Positions 1 to 6,414 of a stretch of 14,376 bases of DNA are shown here, one piece after another. Within the stretch, counting starts at the first letter, position 1; each line of letters starts with the position of its first letter. Origin of the DNA: Desulfurococcales archaeon ex4484_204 (GTDB lineage: Archaea > Thermoproteota > Thermoprotei_A > Sulfolobales > NBVN01); the NCBI GenBank assembly GCA_002255065.1, contig NJEF01000011.1:1-14376 (forward strand), read 5' to 3'. A model generated the notes under the pieces. That model made no database searches and was not told where the DNA came from. It was given only the letters and a program-made list of their open reading frames with translations. The position numbers and the translations under genes are program-made.

Positions 1-2
1 AG

Positions 3-590
3 GGGGCCTTCGTCGAGCCCCTAGCCGCGGTCATCGAGATGGTTAAGATGCGTCCTCCGGAGCCCGGCTCGAACATAGCTGTGCTGGGGATCGGGGCCAT
101 AGGGCTCCTCTCCATCCAGGTGTTAAGGCTTACAGCACCTAACATGTTAGTAGCTGTTGCTAGGGCGGGCTCCCCGAAGGCGCGGCTAGCTAAGGCGTTA
201 GGGGCTAATGCAGTGCTAACAGCTGACGTGGCCTTAGAGCTCGCTAGGAGGGAGACCCATGAGGGACAGGGCTTCGATTACGTAGTTGAGGCTACGGGGT
301 CCCCTAAGGGGCTCGAAATAGCTCTAGGGCTGGTTAGACCTAGGGGTGTCGTAGCTGCTAAGTCAACCCACGGTGAGCCCACCACCTTCAACTACACGTC
401 CCTAGTAGTTAAGGAGGTATCGCTCGTTGGGTCCAGGTGCGGCCCGTTCCCGCCAGCCATAAAGCTCCTCAGGACCGGCTTAGTGAGGGTTAAGGACCTG
501 GTTACCTCGACCTACCCGTTGCTTAAGGCCCCGGAAGCGTTCGCTAAGTCCTTTGAGAGGGGGGAGGTCAGGGTTCATGTAAAGCCGTAG
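3..590 (+). CDS. Zinc-type alcohol dehydrogenase (MDR family), 5'-truncated by window edge
   Basis: This is the C-terminal half of a medium-chain dehydrogenase/reductase. The reading frame is open from base 3, and its first residues, GAFVEPLAA, are the MDR segment just before the nucleotide-binding domain. The first ATG at 39 is therefore internal and the true start lies before the window. The Rossmann dinucleotide site GIGAIG follows soon after, and the rest is the NAD(P)-binding domain plus the closing piece of the catalytic domain. The N-terminal catalytic domain with the zinc ligands is outside the window. Members oxidise alcohols or sugars using NAD(P)+ in the cytoplasm; the substrate cannot be told from this half. 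About 195 codons are seen, against roughly 340 for a full family member. The hydrogenase operon follows about 45 bp downstream on the same strand, with a T-rich stretch between that could be a terminator, a TATA box, or both. The family is confident; the specific enzyme is not. Confidence 0.9.
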   Translation, partial: GAFVEPLAAVIEMVKMRPPEPGSNIAVLGIGAIGLLSIQVLRLTAPNMLVAVARAGSPKARLAKALGANAVLTADVALELARRETHEGQGFDYVVEATGSPKGLEIALGLVRPRGVVAAKSTHGEPTTFNYTSLVVKEVSLVGSRCGPFPPAIKLLRTGLVRVKDLVTSTYPLLKAPEAFAKSFERGEVRVHVKP

Positions 591-595
591 CTCAC

Positions 596-604
596 GCTTT
601 TTAC
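596..604 (+). promoter_or_regulatory. Possible TATA box for the hydrogenase operon (also T-rich end of the MDR gene)
   Basis: A T-rich box, GCTTTTTAC, lies just after the MDR stop. A transcript starting about 25 nt downstream would begin near 625-630, close to the proposed hydrogenase start at 635, giving a nearly leaderless mRNA. The same T-run could terminate the MDR transcript. This rests on position and composition only. Confidence 0.35.
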
Positions 605-634
605 CTCAGCCCCCAGAATTCCAGGGGGCCAGAG

Positions 635-1837
635 ATATCCAGCAAAGAGGCACGAACAGTAGGGCTTACCAGGATCGGTGGGGATGCCGAGTTCGTAGTC
701 ATCCACGACGGCGAGGAGATAGTGGACTCATACTTCATCACGAGAGCCCCGGTAAGGGGTTTCGAGACCCTAGTTAGGGGTAAGAGCCCCGTATTCGTTA
801 CTGAGGCAGCTATGAGGATATGCGGTATATGCCATGCAGCACACGGAATAGCGTCGGCCGAAGCTATTGAGGACGCGATCGGTGTAGCTCCACCAGCTAA
901 TGGGAGGCTTCTTAGGGAGGTTATCGGGCTCCTTAACAGGGTTCAAAGCCACCTCCTCCACCTAGTCCTAGTAGTGCCTGACATAGTTAGGGAGCAGTTC
1001 GCTAGTAGCTTAGTGCTAGATGTAATAAAGCTGCTTAATATGGTTAACGACGTCATGGCTAGGATCGGGGGAGCCCCAACCCACCCTCCCAACATAGTTG
1101 TGGGGGGCATTAGTAGAGCGCCTAGTGAGGCAGGGCTTAAGGAGGTGGTGAGGAAGGTTAAGGAGATCCTGAAGGGCTACTCCAGGATTAAGGACGTAGT
1201 TCTAGATGAGGATAGGTGGAGTGGTAAGGCCTTCGCTTTAAGTAAGGTATCCGTTAACGTAGAGCGCCTAGCAACCCATCCGTTCTACGGCGATAGGTTC
1301 AACATAGATGTTAACGATGTAGTCACGCTAAGGTACCCGAAGTTCAGGGAGGGGGGCCTACCGGAGGTGGTTAGAGCAACAACATCGTTAGTAGCTCTGT
1401 ACAGGGGTAGGGCTGTGGAGGTAGGTCCTAGGGCTAGGTTAGACATATATAGAGGGCTGGTGGGGAGCACTTTAATGGATCTGCAGAGAGCTAGGGTTGA
1501 GGAGGTCTCGCTAGCCCTTACGAGGATCACCGAGTTGCTGGGTAGGGTTAGCACCAGCTCTAGCACCAGGACTAGCGGGCTGTTCTTCAGGAGAGGGGCC
1601 GGCGTAGGTGTTTTCGAAGCGCCTAGGGGGGTGCTAATACATAGGGTTGAGGTAGGTGATGAAGGCAGGGTTAAGGGGTACAAGGTGGTTGTACCAACGA
1701 TGTTTAACATACCGGTAGTGGAGGCTGCTGCTAAGGGGGCTCCTGTAAGCATAGCCGACCTAGTACCCAGGGTCTTCGACCCGTGCGTTCCTTGCTCAAC
1801 GCACCTCATTGAGGTGGGAGAGTGGGGTCCAAGGTAA
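635..1837 (+). CDS. frhA: F420-reducing-type [NiFe] hydrogenase large subunit (FrhA-like)
   Basis: This is the catalytic subunit, which splits H2 at a Ni-Fe centre in the cytoplasm. Both Ni-binding motifs are present: RICGICHAAH (cysteines 63 and 66) and DPCVPCSTH near the end (cysteines 384 and 387). The ten residues after the final His, LIEVGEWGPR, fit the peptide that a maturation protease removes. EAPRG, the conserved Arg-containing motif, is also present. The first standard start is GTG at 722, but the frame stays conserved upstream (TRIGGDAEF, DGEEI), matching the N-terminal strand of hydrogenase large subunits. No ATG, GTG or TTG lies in that part. I place the start at ATA 635, which follows a GGGGG run and gives 400 aa, near the usual FrhA length. 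This start is an inference, and 722 is the conservative alternative. The normal RxEGH motif reads R-I-G-G-D. The stop overlaps the next gene. Confidence 0.88.
   Translation: MSSKEARTVGLTRIGGDAEFVVIHDGEEIVDSYFITRAPVRGFETLVRGKSPVFVTEAAMRICGICHAAHGIASAEAIEDAIGVAPPANGRLLREVIGLLNRVQSHLLHLVLVVPDIVREQFASSLVLDVIKLLNMVNDVMARIGGAPTHPPNIVVGGISRAPSEAGLKEVVRKVKEILKGYSRIKDVVLDEDRWSGKAFALSKVSVNVERLATHPFYGDRFNIDVNDVVTLRYPKFREGGLPEVVRATTSLVALYRGRAVEVGPRARLDIYRGLVGSTLMDLQRARVEEVSLALTRITELLGRVSTSSSTRTSGLFFRRGAGVGVFEAPRGVLIHRVEVGDEGRVKGYKVVVPTMFNIPVVEAAAKGAPVSIADLVPRVFDPCVPCSTHLIEVGEWGPR
1811..1816 (+). promoter_or_regulatory. Ribosome binding site for the hydrogenase small subunit
   Basis: GAGGTG matches the core of the archaeal anti-Shine-Dalgarno complement and sits 5 nt before GTG 1822, inside the end of the large-subunit gene. 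It supports GTG 1822 as the start of the next gene. Confidence 0.7.
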
Positions 1838-2523
1838 GGGTTCTAGTCCACGACATCGGGGGGTGTGAGGGTTGCCCCATATCCGTTATTAGGGCATTAC
1901 CTGAGTTAGTAGGTATCGCTGACGTACACTCTAGGTACCTAGGTAATGAAGATGTTAGCGGGGGTGTTACGTACGATGTAGGCATAGTTACCGGGGCTGT
2001 ATGCATTAACGAGCCCGACGTAGTCGGTAAGTTGAGGGTTATTAGGGAGGTCAGTAAGGTCTTGATAGCCTACGGCTCGTGCGCGAGCGTTGGGGGGATA
2101 ACCAGGTTCTGTAGAGGGGGGCAGGAGCCGAGGCCTGAGCACAGGACGTACCAGCCCGTAACAGCTGTTGTTAGGGTTGATTACGCGGTGCCCGGCTGCC
2201 CGCCAGCCCCTACGTTCATTGCATCCCTCATTAAGAGCATAGTTAAGGGTGGAGGCTACTTCCTGAAGCTCTTCTCAGCCGTCGTTAAGGCTAGGAAGTT
2301 AAGCGGGTTTGACCTACTAGACGATGTGGTCCTCCCAGGCCTGTGTGTTGGCTGCGGTGCTTGCATACTCTCATGCCCTACGGGAGCCCTCCAAATGATA
2401 GACGGCAAGCCCGACCTGGTGGTTGAGAAGTGCATTCGCTGTGGCACGTGCTACGTTAGGTGCCCTAGGGCATCGCAGCTATTAATTCGTAGGTATATTC
2501 AGCTAGGGGGTGTTAAGGGGTGA
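1822..2523 (+). CDS. frhG: F420-reducing-type hydrogenase small subunit with ferredoxin domain (FrhG-like)
   Basis: This electron-transfer subunit carries electrons from the Ni-Fe site out to the F420-reducing partner. The N-terminal hydrogenase small-subunit domain holds the proximal cluster motifs CEGC (C15, C18), GSCASVGG (C87) and PGCPP (C126). A C-terminal ferredoxin domain has two complete 4Fe-4S motifs: cysteines 175, 178, 181, 185 and 204, 207, 210, 214. So three clusters are expected, as in FrhG of methanogens. At 233 aa it is slightly shorter than typical FrhG. It has no Tat signal, which fits a cytoplasmic enzyme. GTG 1822 is preceded by a good GAGGTG site, and the gene overlaps frhA by 16 bp and frhB by 4 bp, so the three are almost certainly one translationally coupled operon. 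The family call is strong. Group 3a rather than another group 3 enzyme is inferred from the FrhB neighbour. Confidence 0.92.
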   Translation: MGSKVRVLVHDIGGCEGCPISVIRALPELVGIADVHSRYLGNEDVSGGVTYDVGIVTGAVCINEPDVVGKLRVIREVSKVLIAYGSCASVGGITRFCRGGQEPRPEHRTYQPVTAVVRVDYAVPGCPPAPTFIASLIKSIVKGGGYFLKLFSAVVKARKLSGFDLLDDVVLPGLCVGCGACILSCPTGALQMIDGKPDLVVEKCIRCGTCYVRCPRASQLLIRRYIQLGGVKG

Positions 2524-3356
2524 GCGTGGTAGAGCTAAGTAAGCCCTTAGGGGATTACGTGGAGGTCTTCCTAGGTAGGTCTAGTAGTGAGGAGATACGT
2601 AGGGGGAGGCTTGGTAGCGGGGGCGCCGTTACATCCCTACTAATATACCTCCTCGAGGAGGGGGTCGTCGACTCCGTAGTCGTTGCTAGGAGGGTTAAGG
2701 GCTTAGTCGGGGAGCTAGTTGTTGCTAGGACTAGGGAGGAGGTTCTTAAAGCTGCTGGCAGTAAGTGGAACGTGCTTCCCTTCACATCTAAGCTTAAGGA
2801 GACCATAGAGGATGTAGGGGTTAGGAGCGTTGCAATAGTTGGGCTCCCCTGTCAGTCCCAGTTCCTACAGCAGATGAGGAGCTTCCCGCTCCTCGAAACG
2901 GACTTCGTAAGTAAGATACGCCTAATTATAAGCCTGTTCTGCATAGGCACCTTCGCTACCGAGGCGTTCATAAGTATTCTAGAGAAGCACTACGGGTTGA
3001 GGCCTGAGTCGATAAGCCAGGTAGGGGTGGAGAGGTCTTTTATTAGAGTCGTCTACGATGGGGAGGAGAAGCTAATACCTATAAACGAGGTCCTCCCATA
3101 CCTCCAGCTGGGGTGCCTAGTATGCCCTGACTACACAGGGGTTTTCTCAGACATATCCGCTGGGGTTAGTGAGAGCCACCTAGGCTACACAGTCCTCATA
3201 GTTAGGAACGATAACGCGTTAAGCACCCTTCACGACGCTGTTAGCAAGGGCTACCTAGAGGTCGTTAAGGCACCCCCAGACGTTATAGAGGAGCTCGAGG
3301 TTAAGGCTAGGGGGAAGATCGTTAGGGCAGCTAAATACATGGGCTTAATACTTTAA
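2520..3356 (+). CDS. frhB: Coenzyme F420 hydrogenase beta subunit (FrhB-like flavoprotein)
   Basis: The FrhB family binds FAD, one 4Fe-4S cluster and F420, and moves electrons between the hydrogenase and F420. At 278 aa it is close to full family length. Visible motifs are GSGGAVTSLL near residue 33, GLPCQ (C111), LFCIG (C141) and GCLVCPDYTGVFSDISAG (C199, C202). The last is the family's C-x-x-C-x-D-Y...D-I-S-G block, and the four cysteines can ligate the cluster. The GTG start at 2520 overlaps the frhG stop in GTGA, a coupled junction. FrhB homologues also serve other F420-linked enzymes, but placement directly after large and small hydrogenase subunits makes an Frh complex the best reading. 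It implies that the host makes or obtains F420; no F420 synthesis gene is in the window. The stop codon lies in TTAA shared with the convergent gene. Confidence 0.92.
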   Translation: MSVVELSKPLGDYVEVFLGRSSSEEIRRGRLGSGGAVTSLLIYLLEEGVVDSVVVARRVKGLVGELVVARTREEVLKAAGSKWNVLPFTSKLKETIEDVGVRSVAIVGLPCQSQFLQQMRSFPLLETDFVSKIRLIISLFCIGTFATEAFISILEKHYGLRPESISQVGVERSFIRVVYDGEEKLIPINEVLPYLQLGCLVCPDYTGVFSDISAGVSESHLGYTVLIVRNDNALSTLHDAVSKGYLEVVKAPPDVIEELEVKARGKIVRAAKYMGLIL

Positions 3357-4066
3357 CCCCTCGGTAGGGACGATAAAGCATCCAGCAACACCTCACCAAC
3401 GCTTCTAAACAGGGTTCTTAAAGCTCCATCCTCAATAGCTTCACTGGTAGTGAGGGATCTCGTGATTACGTCTACGGAGACCGTTCTTAAGCCTCTAAGT
3501 AGGGATACCACGTATACGGCGGCTGTTTCAAGGTCTACAGCAGCACCTATTTGAGATAGCCCAGCTACATCACTATTAGCGATGGTGTGGTAGGAGTCAA
3601 TGGTAACTACGGGGGATACTAAATGCTTCACACTCCTCTCTGTAAGTGCTTCATCAACGTATCTAAGCACTACGTGGTCAGCTGAGGCCGATACACAGAT
3701 GTCCTCACGTAGGTACTGCCTGTAGAGGGAGCCGCTGCGGTACGACGCTGAGGAAGCTACCACAACGTCGCCAAGCCCTAAACCCCTTCCTAGCGAGGCC
3801 CCCTCCCCCAACCTAACAACATACTTAACCCCAAGCATTGATAGCTCCTCAACTATTATTGATGCTGAGGGCCCTCCGTAGCCGTGGGATACCACAGCTA
3901 CCTCCACCCTTCCGTAGGTGCCCTTAGCAAACCCCACACCCCTAACATGGGGAAGCTCCTTAACGTCACTAAGTAGCTCCTTAACCCAAGACGTAGCCTC
4001 AGGGAACTCAGTAACTAATGCTCTATCAGGGACGTCCCCTACCCTAGCTCTAAGAACAACCGGCAA
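3353..4066 (-). CDS. Nucleoside phosphorylase-like protein (PNP/uridine phosphorylase family)
   Basis: This 237-aa member of the PNP_UDP_1 family would cleave nucleosides with phosphate to a base and (deoxy)ribose-1-phosphate, in cytoplasmic salvage. The block SHGYGGPSASIIVEEL followed by VVRLGEGASL matches the phosphate- and ribose-binding region, and AAVDLETAAVYVVSLLRG matches the conserved E-M-E-segment. Two positions differ from the usual pattern. The common R-x-G-T-x-G reads R-L-G-E-G, and the PNP-type Ser-Asp before the C-terminus is replaced by VITRSLTTSE, which looks more like the Arg-containing uracil-binding loop of uridine phosphorylase. The start is TTG (4064-4066). No other standard start precedes an upstream in-frame stop, and a GGTG sits a few bases before it. 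It converges with frhB and overlaps it by 4 bp. The family is confident; the substrate is not. Confidence 0.85.
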   Translation of the reverse strand: MPVVLRARVGDVPDRALVTEFPEATSWVKELLSDVKELPHVRGVGFAKGTYGRVEVAVVSHGYGGPSASIIVEELSMLGVKYVVRLGEGASLGRGLGLGDVVVASSASYRSGSLYRQYLREDICVSASADHVVLRYVDEALTERSVKHLVSPVVTIDSYHTIANSDVAGLSQIGAAVDLETAAVYVVSLLRGLRTVSVDVITRSLTTSEAIEDGALRTLFRSVGEVLLDALSSLPRG

Positions 4067-4124
4067 AATATAGCACCAGGTAATTCATAGAGGGACAGCT
4101 TTTAATGTTGAGTCAGCCAGTACT

Positions 4125-4140
4125 TAAGGTTTATACCTTA
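4125..4140. promoter_or_regulatory. Palindrome over a TATA-like box in the nucleoside phosphorylase/ilvE spacer
   Basis: TAAGGT-TTAT-ACCTTA is a perfect 6-bp inverted repeat with a 4-nt centre. It contains a TATA-like core readable on both strands. On the minus strand it lies about 60 nt before the phosphorylase start; on the plus strand it is about 185 nt before ilvE. This arrangement suits a regulator site over a promoter. It is seen by eye only. Confidence 0.4.
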
Positions 4141-4153
4141 GTAGCGCGCTTAC

Positions 4154-4193
4154 AGCGATAAGTGATTACCAATTTAAACCGCCTCACATCGCT
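4154..4193. repeat. Imperfect inverted repeat (hairpin-forming) in the ilvE upstream spacer
   Basis: Left arm AGCGAT-AA-GTGA (4154-4165) pairs with TCAC-ATCGCT (4184-4193), ten pairs with a 2-nt bulge, around an 18-nt loop. It lies in non-coding DNA between two divergent genes. An octamer GCTTACAG occurs at 4148-4155 and again at 4202-4209, flanking this hairpin. It could be an operator or part of a structured transcript. Confidence 0.45.
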
Positions 4194-4203
4194 TATCACG
4201 GGC

Positions 4204-4264
4204 TTACAGGGCCTTAATGGTTAATTAGCGGGGGGTTGTAGGGAGGGCTAACTACGCCCTGTAA
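4204..4264. repeat. 9-bp perfect inverted repeat upstream of ilvE
   Basis: TTACAGGGC at 4204-4212 is the exact reverse complement of GCCCTGTAA at 4256-4264, with 43 nt between. The right arm ends just before the ilvE TATA-like box. It may be a paired regulator site or the closing stem of a small RNA; nothing in it is coding. Confidence 0.5.
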
Positions 4265-4271
4265 ATAATTG

Positions 4272-4317
4272 TTTATTAGCTTGCAGCATATACATCACTA
4301 CATAATAGCTGAAGGTG
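4272..4317 (+). promoter_or_regulatory. ilvE promoter and ribosome binding site
   Basis: TTTATTA at 4272-4278 is a TATA-like box that would place transcription start near 4300. GAAGGTG at 4311-4317 is a good archaeal ribosome site, 7 nt before ATG 4325. Together they support the chosen ilvE start. Confidence 0.6.
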
Positions 4318-4324
4318 TTGCTTC

Positions 4325-5251
4325 ATGGCTAGGTGGGGAAAGTGGGTGTGGTTCGATGGCGGGTTGGTGGAGTGGGGTAAGGCGTTGGTCCACGTAATGA
4401 TCCATAGCCTCCACTACGGCACGGCGGTGTTTGAGGGTATTAGGGCGTATAGCTTAAGTAGCGGCGGTATTGGGGTCTTCAGGCTTAGAGACCACATGGC
4501 CAGGTTCATAGCGTCAGCGAAGGTATACAGGTTCACCATATCGTACAGCCTAGATGAGCTCGTTAACGCTGTTTCCGAGGTTGTTAGGGCTAACGGTTTT
4601 AGGGAGTGCTACATAAGGCCTATAGGCTTCATAAATGCGGAGGACCTACCCCTAGCTCCTTCGAGCAGGAGGTTGAGCGTTGCTATAGCGGCCCTGGAGT
4701 GGGGCAGGTTTCTCGGCAGGGCGTACGATGTCGGGGCTAGGGCAACGATCTCTAGCTGGAGGAAGGCGCCTCCATCAACCCTGCCAAGCAATGCTAAGGT
4801 GTCCGGGCACTACTCGCTAAGCTACCTCACCTCGCTAGAGGCTAGGAGTAAGGGGTTTGATGAGGCGTTAATGCTCGATGCTAGGGGCTTCGTGAGCGAG
4901 GGCTCCGGGGAGAACGTATTCATTGTGAGGAACGGCACCGTATACACCCCGCCAACCCATGCATCGGCACTTGAGGGGATAACGAGGGATACCGTGATCA
5001 AGCTGTTAAGGGAGGAGCTAGGGGCTAAGGTTATTGAGAAGGACTTAACGGTTGGCGAGCTCCTAACAGCTGACGAAGCCTTCTTCACGGGGACGGCTGC
5101 TGAGGTAACCCCCATAGTTGAGGTTGACGGGGTTAAGATAGGGAGCGGGGTGCCTGGAAGCCTAACTAGGAAGCTCCAGAGGATCTACGACGATGTCGTT
5201 CACGGAAGGGTGCCTAAGTACTCTGGCTGGATACATGTAGTTAAGGTGTAG
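4325..5251 (+). CDS. ilvE: Branched-chain amino acid aminotransferase
   Basis: This fold-type IV PLP aminotransferase performs the last step of valine, leucine and isoleucine synthesis, using glutamate as amino donor. It is 308 aa, the normal length for the family. Landmarks run in order: WFDGGLVEW; HYGTAVFEGIRAY (substrate and phosphate region); PSNAKVSGHY with the PLP lysine at K158; SEGSGENVFIV at about 191-201; EGITRDTVI at about 217-225; and FFTGTAAEVTPI at about 253-264. This set is characteristic of IlvE rather than of D-amino acid aminotransferase or aminodeoxychorismate lyase, which lack this exact combination. The ATG start has a GGTG ribosome site at the right distance. It stands alone: the divergent neighbour is a nucleoside phosphorylase and the next gene is on the other strand. 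Inverted repeats upstream suggest regulation, which is not proven. Confidence 0.95.
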   Translation: MARWGKWVWFDGGLVEWGKALVHVMIHSLHYGTAVFEGIRAYSLSSGGIGVFRLRDHMARFIASAKVYRFTISYSLDELVNAVSEVVRANGFRECYIRPIGFINAEDLPLAPSSRRLSVAIAALEWGRFLGRAYDVGARATISSWRKAPPSTLPSNAKVSGHYSLSYLTSLEARSKGFDEALMLDARGFVSEGSGENVFIVRNGTVYTPPTHASALEGITRDTVIKLLREELGAKVIEKDLTVGELLTADEAFFTGTAAEVTPIVEVDGVKIGSGVPGSLTRKLQRIYDDVVHGRVPKYSGWIHVVKV

Positions 5252-5465
5252 AGCAGTAAGTGGTGCTGGAGGTAAGCGCAGGACCTCTCTAACCCCCGGC
5301 CTGACACTTCTTCACGCTCCTCTAGCGGTTTAGGGATCTACGAGTTAACCAATCCTACACCTAGGTAGGGCCCTCCGGAGAGCTAGCAAAAGCTCCATAA
5401 ACGAGGTATTGAAAGGGATAGTACAAGTTGCCAAGCTAGCAAGCGGTTAGAACACGGGGATGTCT
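5252..5465. other. Non-coding spacer between convergent ilvE and the coiled-coil gene
   Basis: I see no gene here. A weak 5-bp hairpin (GAGGT at 5269-5273, ACCTC at 5283-5287) follows ilvE. Another 5-bp arm pair, GAGCT/AGCTC, lies near 5375-5395. A pyrimidine-rich stretch lies between. A short plus-strand frame ending just before 5455 reads INEVLKGIVQVAKLASG with no supported start; it may be chance or the tail of a lost gene. Confidence 0.5.
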
Positions 5466-6269
5466 TTACAATAGGCTGAAGTCCTTCGTTATAGGTCTTA
5501 CCTCAACACCTAGCTTCATAGCTATGTCAGTCACCCCCTTATCTATGAAGCCCCCGATAATGACCAGCCTAGGCTTCACACCTTTAACCTCCTCGTACAG
5601 CTTCCCTATCTTGTGAAGCTCTAGCACGTCACCCCTGGAAACCCTCGACTTAACCTCTACGAGTATGTGGATACCGTTCTTAACCAATATATCGACCTCA
5701 ACCACTGATGGATAGCCGTACACCACCCCCTTCAAATCATTATACACCCACTTCTCAACAACTCCAGCACCTAGCGTCTCCTCAACAACGTACTTCAACG
5801 CCTGCCTGAAAGTCTCCTCACTAATAACGCCGAACCTATGAGCTATCACCATCACGACCCTCCTAGTCTCCTCCATCTCCCTCTCCAACCTCGTCATCCT
5901 CTCCTCTATCTTAGCAAATCTCTCCTCTATCCTGGCGAACCTTTCCTCAAGTGCTTGCTGCCTCTCTTCAAGCTTAATCTGCCTTTCCTCTATCCTGGCG
6001 AACCTCTCTTCGAGCTCGGCGAACTTCTCTTCGAGTGCTTGCTGCCTTTCCTCTATCCTGGCGAACCTTTCCTCAAGTGCTTGCTGCCTCTCTTCAAGCT
6101 TAATCTGCCTCTCCTCTATCCTGGCGAACCTCTCTTCGAGCTCGGTTATTCGCTCAAGGATCTCCTTAAAGCCTAGGAGCCCCATTAATGCGTGTCTAAA
6201 CTCCCTGCTCTCCTCAATAGTTCTCAGTATCCGCTCGCGCTCCTCGCTTGAGAGAATACGTGAGGTCAT
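5466..6269 (-). CDS. Coiled-coil protein with C-terminal PD-(D/E)XK nuclease-like domain (DUF3782 type)
   Basis: This 267-aa protein has two parts. Residues from about 36 to 137 are an uninterrupted charged heptad coil built from units such as LEERFARIEERQ and KLEERQQALEERFARI. From about 140 to the end is a compact alpha/beta domain with a PD-(D/E)XK-like core: E-V-D at 191-193 and, after a strand, V-E-V-K-S with E205 and K207. Such proteins are abundant in Crenarchaeota and are usually labelled DUF3782; their biological role is not established, and nuclease activity is inferred from the core residues. The coil carries a DNA-level duplication with a 126-bp (42-residue, six-heptad) period, so it has changed length recently. 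The ATG start at 6269 has GAGG a few bases upstream and a TATA-like AAATATTAAT near 6301-6310. It is not in an operon. Confidence 0.85.
   Translation of the reverse strand: MTSRILSSEERERILRTIEESREFRHALMGLLGFKEILERITELEERFARIEERQIKLEERQQALEERFARIEERQQALEEKFAELEERFARIEERQIKLEERQQALEERFARIEERFAKIEERMTRLEREMEETRRVVMVIAHRFGVISEETFRQALKYVVEETLGAGVVEKWVYNDLKGVVYGYPSVVEVDILVKNGIHILVEVKSRVSRGDVLELHKIGKLYEEVKGVKPRLVIIGGFIDKGVTDIAMKLGVEVRPITKDFSLL
5925..6145. repeat. Tandem 126-bp repeat within the coiled-coil gene
   Basis: Bases 5925-6019 and 6051-6145 are the same over 95 bp except for one T/C difference, offset by exactly 126 bp (42 codons, six heptads). Shorter copies of the element around TCTATCCTGGCGAACCT occur inside each unit. 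The near identity at silent positions points to a recent in-frame duplication rather than old protein-level repetition. Confidence 0.9.
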
Positions 6270-6300
6270 AAGTCCTCAAGGACATACTCGTTGCTATAAG

Positions 6301-6310
6301 ATTAATATTT
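6301..6310 (-). promoter_or_regulatory. TATA-like box for the coiled-coil gene
   Basis: Read on the minus strand, AAATATTAAT lies about 32-41 nt before the ATG at 6269. A start site about 25 nt downstream leaves a short leader that includes the GAGG ribosome site. This is positional evidence only. Confidence 0.45.
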
Positions 6311-6414
6311 CTTACCTTGCTTAACCCTAGGGATCTCGCTGAGGACTATGGCGTTCATCCCATTACTAACCCCATTAACAGCTTACCCTACCTCGTTGAT
6401 GGTACCGTCCTTAG

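Noticed and set aside
1285..1809. 174-aa minus-strand frame inside the hydrogenase large subunit
   Set aside because: It is a Ser/Thr/Leu-rich shadow of the clear hydrogenase reading frame.
5385..5455. Possible gene remnant reading INEVLKGIVQVAKLASG
   Set aside because: It has no start, an upstream in-frame stop is close, and no family can be recognised from 17 residues.
5925..6145. Regular repeats suggesting a CRISPR array
   Set aside because: The repeats are in frame in a coding coil with a 126-bp period and no unique spacers of regular size; no cas genes are nearby.
5838..6176. 112-aa plus-strand frame rich in Leu and Pro with internal repeats
   Set aside because: It is the antisense shadow of the coiled-coil repeat gene; its repeats mirror the heptad codons, and the minus-strand protein has a clear domain structure.
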